NCBI GenBank assembly: GCA_026389845.1
Contig: JAPLHB010000105.1
Location: 1-64,000, forward strand
Origin: Chloroflexota bacterium
GTDB lineage: Bacteria; Chloroflexota; Anaerolineae; CG2-30-64-16
DNA: 64,000 nt
Direction: 5' to 3'
Made by a program: the position numbers and the translations under genes
In this document: positions 17,987 to 25,279 of the stretch, piece by piece
Numbering within the stretch: the first letter of the stretch is position 1
Layout: the number at the start of each line of letters is the position of its first letter
The notes under the pieces: model-generated
The model's database searches: none
Told to the model about the DNA's origin: nothing
The model's input: the letters and a program-made list of their open reading frames with translations, nothing else

Positions 17987-18011
17987 TGAAATACCATTTC
18001 ATGATGTGAAA
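17987..18011 (+). promoter_or_regulatory. double palindromic operator, probably autoregulatory
   Basis: TGAAATACCATTTCA (17987-18001) is a perfect 6-3-6 palindrome. It overlaps TTTCATGATGTGAAA (17997-18011), a perfect 5-5-5 palindrome, so three half sites are arranged head to tail just downstream of the -10 box, where a bound regulator would block transcription. Confidence 0.65.
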
Positions 18012-18049
18012 CAGTACAGACACAAGATCCACCCGCTGTGGAGGCCGCG

Positions 18050-18844
18050 ATGGCGCTGTTGCCGGTCAAACAAGAAGCCTACCAGGTGCGCTGTCTCAAG
18101 CGTGCCCTCGGCATTCTGGGCTGTTTCTCTCTCGTCAGACAAGAGCTTTCCCTCAGCGAGCTCTGCGGGCTGACCGCACTCCCCAAACCGACCGTCTTCC
18201 GCCTGCTGTCGTCGCTAGAGCGGGCGCGCCTGGTAGAACGCACGCCGGACGGGCAGCGTTACCAGGTCGGCATCCGCGCCTTCGAGCTTGGCAATGTCTT
18301 CCTGGCGCATCTGTCCATCGAGACCGTTGCCCGCCCCATTATGGAGAGCCTCACTGAGCGGTTGGGCGTCACCAGCAACCTGGCGATTCTCGACGATGGG
18401 CAGGTCGTCTACATCGCGACGACCGACCCACCCGGCCAGTTGCGCTACAGATTCATCATCGGCTATCGCCACTACGTGCACTGCTCTGCGCTGGGCAAGG
18501 CGCTGATTTCCGAGTTGTCGCCCGAGGACGTCAGACGCATCTTGCAGCAGCATGGTATGCCCGCGCGCGCGCCGGGTACCCTCACGGACCCGGAATCGCT
18601 GCTCCAAGACCTGCAGAACACGCGCGACAGGGGCTATGCGCTGGACGACCAGGAGGGCGCGGTCGGTTTTCGCTGTCTGGGTGTGCCCATCCGGGATCAC
18701 GCCGGCAAAATCGTGGCGGCGCTGAGCGTTTCGGCAGCCAGCCCCCGAATCACCCCGGAAACGATCCCGGCGCTGGCCGGCGATCTGAGGGGGTGCGCCG
18801 ACGAAATCTCAAGACGCCTCGGCTGGAGCGAGAATCGAGGGTAG
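18050..18844 (+). CDS. IclR family transcriptional regulator
   Basis: A 264-residue protein. The ATG at 18050 is chosen because GGAGG lies 5 nt upstream; a GTG 12 nt earlier overlaps that site. Residues about 15-75 form the winged helix (SLSELCGLTALPKPTVFRLLSSLERARLVERT) and 90-255 the IclR effector domain (YRFIIGYRHYVHCSALGKALIS ... GYALDDQEGAVGFRCLGVPI ... AALSVSA). IclR proteins bind small carboxylates or sugar breakdown products and usually regulate an adjacent operon plus themselves. The operator upstream and the ABC importer and sialidase-like gene downstream fit control of glycan or peptide uptake (inference). Confidence 0.92.
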   Translation: MALLPVKQEAYQVRCLKRALGILGCFSLVRQELSLSELCGLTALPKPTVFRLLSSLERARLVERTPDGQRYQVGIRAFELGNVFLAHLSIETVARPIMESLTERLGVTSNLAILDDGQVVYIATTDPPGQLRYRFIIGYRHYVHCSALGKALISELSPEDVRRILQQHGMPARAPGTLTDPESLLQDLQNTRDRGYALDDQEGAVGFRCLGVPIRDHAGKIVAALSVSAASPRITPETIPALAGDLRGCADEISRRLGWSENRG

Positions 18845-18899
18845 TAGGGGCGAGCCCTTGCGGTCGCCCGCATGGGCAGGCGCAAGGCCGTGCCCCTAC
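18844..18899. repeat. GTAGGGGC hairpin after the IclR gene
   Basis: GTAGGGGC ... GCCCCTAC inverted repeat with an inner GGTCGCCC/GGGCAGGC part. A similar GAGGCGCATCC / GGTCGCCTC hairpin occurs at 56801-56824. Confidence 0.5.
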
Positions 18900-19006
18900 A
18901 CGTTGAGAGGATACCTGGAGAAAGGAGGTGCTGCAAGCCGTAACAGCGCTGTTCCGCCAATGTCGGGTTCACAGGTAACTTTTATCAGGTTCCAAAGGAG
19001 GATCCC

Positions 19007-20863
19007 ATGTCGCATCGTTTGCACAAGAGTGTTGCGTTTGCCGTGTTGTGTGCGCTGTTGCTCTCCATGCTCGCGGCCTGCGCCCAGCCCACGCCCGCTA
19101 CCGTAGTGGTCAAGGAGACCGTTCAGGTCAAGGAGACCGTCCAGGTCGAGAAGATCGTGGAAAAGCCGGTCGAGAAGATCGTCGAGAAGCCGGTCGAGAA
19201 GATCGTCGAGAAGGTCGTGACCGCCACACCCCCGCCGCTGCCCATCAAGAAGAGCGGGCCGGTGTTCATCGGGTCCGGCGGCATGACGGGCAAGCACTAC
19301 AACCCGATCTGGATGACGAGCAATCCCCAGTTCTTGACGTTTCCCCTGATCCTGCCGGCGCTGACCTGGTTCAACGACAAGGTCCAGCCGGTGCCTGACC
19401 TGGCGACCAAGATCGAGGTCAACGCCAACGCGACCGTATACACCTTTACCTTGCCGGAAAAGGGCGTCTGGAGCGACGGCACACCGATCACCGCCCAGGA
19501 CGTCGTGTTCACCTATAAGATGGCAGTTCACCCGGCCATCGGCCAGTCCGTGTGGTCGAACAACTTCTCGGCCGTCAAGGGACTGGCTGCCTACCAGAAG
19601 GGCGAGGCGCAGGAGATCGAAGGCATCCAGGCAGTGGATGCGCACACCGTGCGCTTCGAGTTGGCGCAGCCCAATGCCTCCTTCCTCTACAACACCTACC
19701 TGGGGATCTTGCCTTCGCATATCCTGAGCAAGGTCAAGCCCGAGGAGCTGGAGAAGAACCCCTACGTGGATGCGCCCACTGTGACCTCTGGCCCCTACGA
19801 CTTCGTCAAATACGAGCCTGGGCAGTATATCCAACTCAAGAAGAAGGCCAACTACTGGGGCAAGAAGGTCAATGTGGAGGAGATCTACGTGAAGACCTTC
19901 GAGTCCACCGCGACCATGCTGGCCCAGCTCGAAGCGGGTGAGCTGCACCTGGCGACCATTCCGGCCGAGGAAGTCGCCCGCTTCCGCACGCTCAAGCACA
20001 TGGACGTGTTGGCGGTGCCGGGCATCGGCTACTACGTGACCCACTTCGACTTCCGCACGGCGGAGATCATCGCCCTGCACAACAAGCCGAAGGATCAGGG
20101 CGGCAAGGGCTTCGCGATCACAGATGAACCGAAGGTGTATCTGCAGGACAAGCGGTTCCGCCAGGCGCTGATGTACGCGGTGGATCGCGCGGCCGTGATC
20201 AAGGTGGTGGCGGGCGGCGAAGCGACCCCGATCTATAGCTCGATCTTCGGCCCGGACTGGGCGATCAACCCGAACCTCAACAAGTACGAGCGGAACCTGG
20301 ACAAGGCCAAGCAGTTGATGAAGGACGTCGGCGTCACCTTCGACGATAAGGGCACGGCGCTTTGGGACAAGAAGCCGATCACGTTGGTGTATCTCTCGAA
20401 CACCAGCGAGGAGGCGCGCAAGCTGGGTGAGGTGCTGCAACAGCAGTTCGGCCAGGTGGGCGTTCGCCTGGACATCAAGTTGGTGACGAGCGCGGCCTTC
20501 CTCCAGGCGGCCTATAACGGCGAAGGCGACCTGATCCGCAATGCGGGCGGACGTTTCGGCGCCGATCCCAGCGTCACCTCGCTTTACTACACCTGCAAGG
20601 CGGGCTGGGCCGAGTCGGTCATCGGCTACTGCAACCCCAAGTTCGACGAGTTGATGGCCAAGGGTGTGACGACCAGCAAGCAGGACGAGCGGCAGAAGAT
20701 CTACTGGGAAGCCAGCGCGATCCTCAACGACGAGCTGCCGAGCCTGTTCTACTACACCGCCAGCTCGTTCGTGGGCATCAACAAGGGTCTGACAGGCATG
20801 AAGCCAAGCTCCGATCCAGGCTACCTGACCTGGAACATCGAAGAGTGGAACTTCAGCAAGTAA
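19007..20863 (+). CDS. family 5 ABC transporter substrate-binding lipoprotein
   Basis: A 618-residue lipoprotein: signal peptide with lipobox LAAC (Cys about 25), then a repetitive VKETVQ / VEKPVEKIVEK linker (residues 32-70) that holds the domain off the membrane, then the extracytoplasmic solute-binding family 5 domain (about 85-610; GVWSDGTPITAQDVVFTY, YVDAPTVTSGPYDF, RFRQALMYAVDRAAV). AAAGGAGG precedes the ATG. This family brings in oligopeptides, nickel or some oligosaccharides. Here the neighbouring regulator and sialidase-like gene suggest a glycan-derived ligand, but the sequence alone cannot show it. A long hairpin separates it from the permeases. Confidence 0.92.
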   Translation: MSHRLHKSVAFAVLCALLLSMLAACAQPTPATVVVKETVQVKETVQVEKIVEKPVEKIVEKPVEKIVEKVVTATPPPLPIKKSGPVFIGSGGMTGKHYNPIWMTSNPQFLTFPLILPALTWFNDKVQPVPDLATKIEVNANATVYTFTLPEKGVWSDGTPITAQDVVFTYKMAVHPAIGQSVWSNNFSAVKGLAAYQKGEAQEIEGIQAVDAHTVRFELAQPNASFLYNTYLGILPSHILSKVKPEELEKNPYVDAPTVTSGPYDFVKYEPGQYIQLKKKANYWGKKVNVEEIYVKTFESTATMLAQLEAGELHLATIPAEEVARFRTLKHMDVLAVPGIGYYVTHFDFRTAEIIALHNKPKDQGGKGFAITDEPKVYLQDKRFRQALMYAVDRAAVIKVVAGGEATPIYSSIFGPDWAINPNLNKYERNLDKAKQLMKDVGVTFDDKGTALWDKKPITLVYLSNTSEEARKLGEVLQQQFGQVGVRLDIKLVTSAAFLQAAYNGEGDLIRNAGGRFGADPSVTSLYYTCKAGWAESVIGYCNPKFDELMAKGVTTSKQDERQKIYWEASAILNDELPSLFYYTASSFVGINKGLTGMKPSSDPGYLTWNIEEWNFSK

Positions 20864-20871
20864 CAGTAGCA

Positions 20872-20906
20872 CTCTCCTCTTCCCCGCGTCGCGGGGAAGA
20901 GGAGAG
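20872..20906 (+). terminator. intercistronic hairpin after the binding-protein gene
   Basis: A perfect 16-bp stem (20872-20887 with 20891-20906) with a 3-nt loop and no T run. Such hairpins protect the upstream message or attenuate read-through, giving more binding protein than permease. Confidence 0.7.
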
Positions 20907-20982
20907 AACAGGACTTGCGCAGTCAGCTCGGTTTTCGGCTTCGGCCTACACTGCGTAACTCCTGTCAAGGTAAGGGGCGGCC

Positions 20983-21942
20983 GTGGGTACGTACATCCTC
21001 AAACGACTCCTGATTTCACTCCCGGTGCTGGTCGGCATCACGATCATCATCTTCATCCTGATCAACGTGGCGCCGGGCGATCCGGTGACGGGCATGATTG
21101 ACCCCACGTTGGGCGACTTTAGCCCGGAACTCATCGTCAGGGAGCGCGCCAAGCTGGGGCTGGATAAACCACTGCCCGTGCAATACGTCCTGTGGCTGGG
21201 GCGGGTCGTGCGGGGCGACCTGGGGTACTCGCTCATCAGCCGCAAACCGGTTGCGGAGCTGATCGGTCATCGCATCTGGCCCACCATCCGGTTGACGTTG
21301 GCCGCGCTGCTTCTCAGCGTGATTACCGGCATCGGCCTGGGGGTGTTTACGGCGGTGCGCCAATACTCCTGGGCGGACTACCTTTTGACTTTCCTATCCT
21401 TCGGGGCCGTGAGTGTTCCTGGTTTCTTCCTGGGGCTGGCCTTTATCTACATATTCGCGCTCAAGCTGCACTGGCTGCCCACGTCGGGCATGGAGACGTT
21501 GGGCCAGCCTGCCTCGATGTGGGATTCGCTCCGCTACATGATTATGCCGGTCACAGTGCTGGGCATCGGCAGCGCCGCGCCTCTCCTGCGTTATGCGCGT
21601 TCGTCCATGTTGGAGGTGCTCCACCAGGAGTACATCAACACCGCGCGCGCAAAAGGCCTGAAGGACTGGGTCGTCATCCTGCGCCACGCCTTCCCCAATG
21701 CCCTGATTCCGCTCATCACCGTGGTGGGGTTGCGGCTTCCTGCGCTCTTCGCCGGCTCGGTCATCGTGGAGCAAATCTTTCATTGGGAAGGCATGGGCAC
21801 GCTCAACATCACGGCCGTAATGAACCAGGACTACACACTGCTGATGGGCCTCAACATGATCTCCGGCATCCTGGTGCTCTCGGCTAACCTGCTGGCCGAC
21901 ATCGCTTATGCGCTGGTAGACCCGCGCATCCGGTTCGAGTGA
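20983..21942 (+). CDS. DppB/OppB-type ABC permease
   Basis: A 319-residue membrane protein, GTG start. It shows the family N-terminus (YILKRLLISLPVLVGITIIIFIL, APGDPV), about six membrane helices and the EAA coupling loop around residues 210-230 (EYINTARAKGLKDWVVILRHAFPNALIP). It forms the channel with the next gene; the ATP-binding subunits (DppD/F type) are not in this window. It starts 120 bp after the binding-protein gene. Confidence 0.93.
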   Translation: MGTYILKRLLISLPVLVGITIIIFILINVAPGDPVTGMIDPTLGDFSPELIVRERAKLGLDKPLPVQYVLWLGRVVRGDLGYSLISRKPVAELIGHRIWPTIRLTLAALLLSVITGIGLGVFTAVRQYSWADYLLTFLSFGAVSVPGFFLGLAFIYIFALKLHWLPTSGMETLGQPASMWDSLRYMIMPVTVLGIGSAAPLLRYARSSMLEVLHQEYINTARAKGLKDWVVILRHAFPNALIPLITVVGLRLPALFAGSVIVEQIFHWEGMGTLNITAVMNQDYTLLMGLNMISGILVLSANLLADIAYALVDPRIRFE

Positions 21943-21952
21943 GGAAGGGCCG

Positions 21953-22825
21953 ATGATCACCCGCGAAACTACGTCTGCAAGCCCTTCACGACGCATGGTG
22001 CGCCGTTTCTTCCGCTACCGCCCTGCCATCGTGGGCGCGGTCGGGATCCTCATCCTTATCATCATGGCGCTGGCCGCGCCGACGATTTCCGGGCAAAGCC
22101 CGCTGTTCCAGGACTACGAGCTTATCAAGTCCGCGCCCAGCGGCGCACACATCCTGGGCACCGACCCGCTGGGGCGTGACGTCTGGGCGCGGCTGGTGTA
22201 TGCCACCCGGGTCTCGCTGTCGGTAGGCCTGATCGCCGTCGCCATCTATACCCTGATCGGCACGATCCTGGGCGCGATTGCCGGCTATTACGGCGGCCTG
22301 GTGGACAGCCTCATCATGCGTCTCTCGGATGTCGTCATGTGTTTCCCGACGCTCATCATCGTCATCACTGTGGTGGCCCTGATCGGCCCCAGCCTCTACA
22401 ACATCATGATCGTCATCGGCCTGATCAGTTGGCCCAGCATCAGCCGCCTGGTGCGCGCGCAGTTTCTCACCCTGCGCGCGCTGGAGTTCACCACCGCGGC
22501 CCGCTGCGTCGGCGTTCCCAACCATCGCATCATTGTGCGCCATCTGTTGCCGAACTGCGTGGGGCCGATCACGGTGGCCGCGACGTTCGGCATCGCGGGC
22601 GCGATCCTCACCGAGGCGAGCCTGAGCTTCTTGGGCCTGGGCGTGCCGCCGCCGCAACCGAGCTGGGGCCAGATGCTGACGGATGCGCAGAAGCTCTCCA
22701 TTTTGGCCGAGATGCCCTGGCTGTGGATCCCGCCCGGCATCATGATCGCGGCAACGGTGTTGTGCGTCAACTTCGTCGGCGACGGCCTGCGCGATGCGCT
22801 CGATCCGCGCATGGTGTTGGATTGA
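21953..22825 (+). CDS. DppC/OppC-type ABC permease
   Basis: A 290-residue membrane protein starting 10 bp after the first permease. It has an N-terminal cytoplasmic segment, a first helix at about residues 20-45, the HILGTDPLGRDVWARLVYATRVSL motif of the family, and the EAA loop (EFTTAARCVGVPNHRIIVRHLLPN). The C-terminus (FVGDGLRDALDPRM) is typical. It pairs with the upstream permease. Confidence 0.93.
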   Translation: MITRETTSASPSRRMVRRFFRYRPAIVGAVGILILIIMALAAPTISGQSPLFQDYELIKSAPSGAHILGTDPLGRDVWARLVYATRVSLSVGLIAVAIYTLIGTILGAIAGYYGGLVDSLIMRLSDVVMCFPTLIIVITVVALIGPSLYNIMIVIGLISWPSISRLVRAQFLTLRALEFTTAARCVGVPNHRIIVRHLLPNCVGPITVAATFGIAGAILTEASLSFLGLGVPPPQPSWGQMLTDAQKLSILAEMPWLWIPPGIMIAATVLCVNFVGDGLRDALDPRMVLD

Positions 22826-22848
22826 GCGTCAGCAGGAAAGTACACTGT

Positions 22849-23943
22849 ATGAAAATGCAACATCACATCGTCTATCGTGACCCCCTGGCCTATTCCTGCT
22901 TTCCGGCAATCGTGCGCCGGCAGAACGGCGAGTTGTGGGTGTCGTTTCGCCGCGCGGGCGGCTTCAGCGTGGAGGCGCTGCGCCGCGGTCACTACGACCA
23001 CGTGGACAAAGGCGCGCGCATCGCCCTGACGCGGTCGCTGGACGGCGGCATCACGTGGGAGGCGCCCCGCGTGCTCGCGGCCTTCGATCCCGAGTGCGGT
23101 GAGCAGGATCCTTCCATCACCGAGTTGAGGGGCGGGGTGACCCCGCCCGTTCTGACCGTCAATTTTTTCCAGTGGCGGGTGGTTCCGGCCGCGGAGAAGG
23201 CCCGCCTCTTCTACCCGACCCGACAGCAGTACGATGGCTCCTGGTCCGACGTCGAGGGGCCGCGGGTGATCCGCTCCTATGATGGCGGCGTCACCTGGGA
23301 ACGGCCGCCGGCGCCGGTCGCCAGCGCCCCGCTGCCGCGCGCGGGCACCTCCGATGCGATCCTCGAACTGCCGGGCGGAGAGTTGCTGATGGGCATCTAC
23401 GGCGCAGACCCCGGCAGCCGCGTCTGTCGCGCCTATGTGGTGCGCTCGTCGGACGGCGGCGCGACCTGGGGCCAGCCGGCCCTGATCGCGCGTGATCCCG
23501 CGGGCCGCGTCAGTTTCGAGGAGCCGGCGCTGGCCCGATTGGCCGACGGCTGCCTGCTGGCGATCCTCCGCAGCGGCGAGCCGGGCGACTACCGATACCT
23601 TTACCAGGCGGTGTCGCGCGATCGCGGGCAGACGTGGGACGACTTGCAGCCGACGCCGATGTGGGGGCATCCGGCCCACGTGCTCATGCTGGCCGATGGA
23701 CGCCTGCTCTGCAGCTACGGCTACCGCCGCCCGCCCTACGGCGTGCGAGCCTGCGCGAGCCGCGATGGCGGCCGCACGTGGGACATCGAGCGCGAGATCG
23801 TGTTGCGCGACGATGGCGGCAGCCGCGACCTGGGCTATCCTTGCAGCGCGGAGCTGCCTGACGGGACGTTGGTGACCGTCTACTACATCCACGGCGAAGA
23901 CGGCGTCCGCCACATCGCGGCCACGCGATGGCGGTTGCGCTAG
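22849..23943 (+). CDS. BNR-repeat sialidase-like protein
   Basis: A 364-residue protein without signal peptide. Five Asp-boxes (SLDGGITWE, SYDGGVTWE, SSDGGATWG, SRDRGQTWD, SRDGGRTWD) mark a six-bladed propeller of the exo-alpha-sialidase superfamily. An N-terminal FPAIVRRQNGELWVSFRR strand fits blade one. The full Arg triad and Tyr/Glu pair cannot be assigned by eye, so sialic acid need not be the substrate. It lies 23 bp after the importer permeases, suggesting intracellular handling of an imported glycan. A 19-bp palindrome (23130-23148) adds GGVTPP near residue 97. Confidence 0.82.
   Translation: MKMQHHIVYRDPLAYSCFPAIVRRQNGELWVSFRRAGGFSVEALRRGHYDHVDKGARIALTRSLDGGITWEAPRVLAAFDPECGEQDPSITELRGGVTPPVLTVNFFQWRVVPAAEKARLFYPTRQQYDGSWSDVEGPRVIRSYDGGVTWERPPAPVASAPLPRAGTSDAILELPGGELLMGIYGADPGSRVCRAYVVRSSDGGATWGQPALIARDPAGRVSFEEPALARLADGCLLAILRSGEPGDYRYLYQAVSRDRGQTWDDLQPTPMWGHPAHVLMLADGRLLCSYGYRRPPYGVRACASRDGGRTWDIEREIVLRDDGGSRDLGYPCSAELPDGTLVTVYYIHGEDGVRHIAATRWRLR
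23130..23148. repeat. GGGCGGGGT-N-ACCCCGCCC palindrome inside a gene
   Basis: A perfect 9-bp inverted repeat within the sialidase-like gene. An identical palindrome, opposite centre base, lies at 27664-27682 in another gene; both are read as GGVTPP. Confidence 0.75.
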
Positions 23944-23960
23944 GAAACCTTCCTCACAGC

Positions 23961-23990
23961 TTAGACATCCTCTCCGAAATACGCTATAAT
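23961..23990 (+). promoter_or_regulatory. promoter of hisS
   Basis: TTAGAC (23961-23966), 18-bp spacer, TATAAT (23985-23990), 33 bp before the GTG start. Confidence 0.75.
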
Positions 23991-24022
23991 GCCTCCTGTA
24001 CCATCCTTCAGGGAGGCGACCC

Positions 24023-25279
24023 GTGTACCAAACACTTCGCGGCATGCAGGACATCCTGCCGGCCGACCGACCCTATTGGCGTTACGTCACCGAGCAGATG
24101 CACGCCACGGCTGCGCTGTTCGGCTTCGGCCAGATTGACACGCCCATCATCGAGCAGGCCAGCCTGTTCGTCCGCGGCGTCGGCGAGGGCACCGACATCG
24201 TGGACAAGGAGATGTACAACTTCGAGGACAAGGACGGCGACCAGGTGTCGCTGCGCCCCGAGTTCACCGCGAGTGTGATGCGCGCCTATATCCAACACGG
24301 GATGCACGTCCTGCCCAGGCCGGTCAAGCTCTTCTCTATCGGCCCCATCTTCCGCCACGAGGCGCCCCAGGCCGGCCGCTTCCGTCAGCATCACCAGTTC
24401 AACGTGGAGGCGCTGGGCGAGCTGGACCCGGCCGTGGATCTTGAGGTCATGTCGGTGGCGTGGACCCTGCTGACGCGGCTCGGCTTCCGCGGGCTGAGCT
24501 TCCAGCTCAACTCCACCGGCTGCCCCGCGTGTCGCCCGGCCTATCGCAAGGCGTTGATCGCGTATTTTGCGGCGTACGAAGACCGACTGAACGAAACCGA
24601 CTGTCGCCGGCTGGCGATCAACCCGCTGCGGCTGCTGGATTCCAAAGAAACCGGCGCGCAGCCATTGCTCGATGCCGCGCCCCACAGCGCCGACTATCTC
24701 TGCGGCGAATGCGCAAGCCACCTGGCAACGCTCCGCGGCTACCTGGACGCGCTGGCGATGCCCCACACCATCAACTTCCGGCTGGTGCGCGGGCTGGATT
24801 ACTACACCAAGACCGTCTTCGAGGTGTGGGCGCAAGGGATCGGCGCACAGTCGGCCGTCTGCGGCGGCGGACGCTACGACGGGCTGGTCGAGTTGCTCGG
24901 CGGCCCGTCCACCCCCGGCATCGGCTTCGGCATGGGTATCGAGCGGGTCATTCTGGCGTTCAAGCAGCAGGAGATTACTCCGCCGCCGCTGCCCGCGCCG
25001 GTGGTGCAGGTTTCGCCGTTGGGCGAGGCCGGCCGCGTACCGGCCCTCAAGCTCGTGCGTGACCTGCGGCTGGCCGGCATCGGCGCACTGCTGGCGTTCG
25101 GCGGACGCAGCCTCAAGGCCCAGCTCAAAGCCGCGGACAAGGCCGCCGTGGCCTACACCCTCATCCTCGGCGACGCCGAGCTGGCCCAGGGCGTCGTCAT
25201 CGCACGAGATATGGCGAACAGCGAACAAGCGACGGTGCCGTCAAGCGATGTGGTCGCATGGCTCCAGAGCCGGTTGTGA
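24023..25279 (+). CDS. hisS: histidyl-tRNA synthetase
   Basis: A 418-residue class II synthetase, GTG start with GGGAGG upstream. N-terminal YQTLRGMQDILP, motif 2 region (PIFRHEAPQAGRFRQHHQFN), histidine-binding motifs LVRGLDYYTKTVFE and GGGRYDGLVELLGG, motif 3 (PGIGFGMGIERVI) and a C-terminal anticodon-binding domain (about 325-418). It charges tRNA-His. It has its own promoter; the last 22 bp overlap the next gene. Confidence 0.97.
   Translation: MYQTLRGMQDILPADRPYWRYVTEQMHATAALFGFGQIDTPIIEQASLFVRGVGEGTDIVDKEMYNFEDKDGDQVSLRPEFTASVMRAYIQHGMHVLPRPVKLFSIGPIFRHEAPQAGRFRQHHQFNVEALGELDPAVDLEVMSVAWTLLTRLGFRGLSFQLNSTGCPACRPAYRKALIAYFAAYEDRLNETDCRRLAINPLRLLDSKETGAQPLLDAAPHSADYLCGECASHLATLRGYLDALAMPHTINFRLVRGLDYYTKTVFEVWAQGIGAQSAVCGGGRYDGLVELLGGPSTPGIGFGMGIERVILAFKQQEITPPPLPAPVVQVSPLGEAGRVPALKLVRDLRLAGIGALLAFGGRSLKAQLKAADKAAVAYTLILGDAELAQGVVIARDMANSEQATVPSSDVVAWLQSRL

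Noticed and set aside
18896-20968. 690-residue open frame on the minus strand
   Set aside because: Exact antisense of the substrate-binding protein, which has a signal, lipobox and family motifs.
22396-24054. 552-residue minus-strand frame
   Set aside because: Antisense to the DppC permease and sialidase-like genes.
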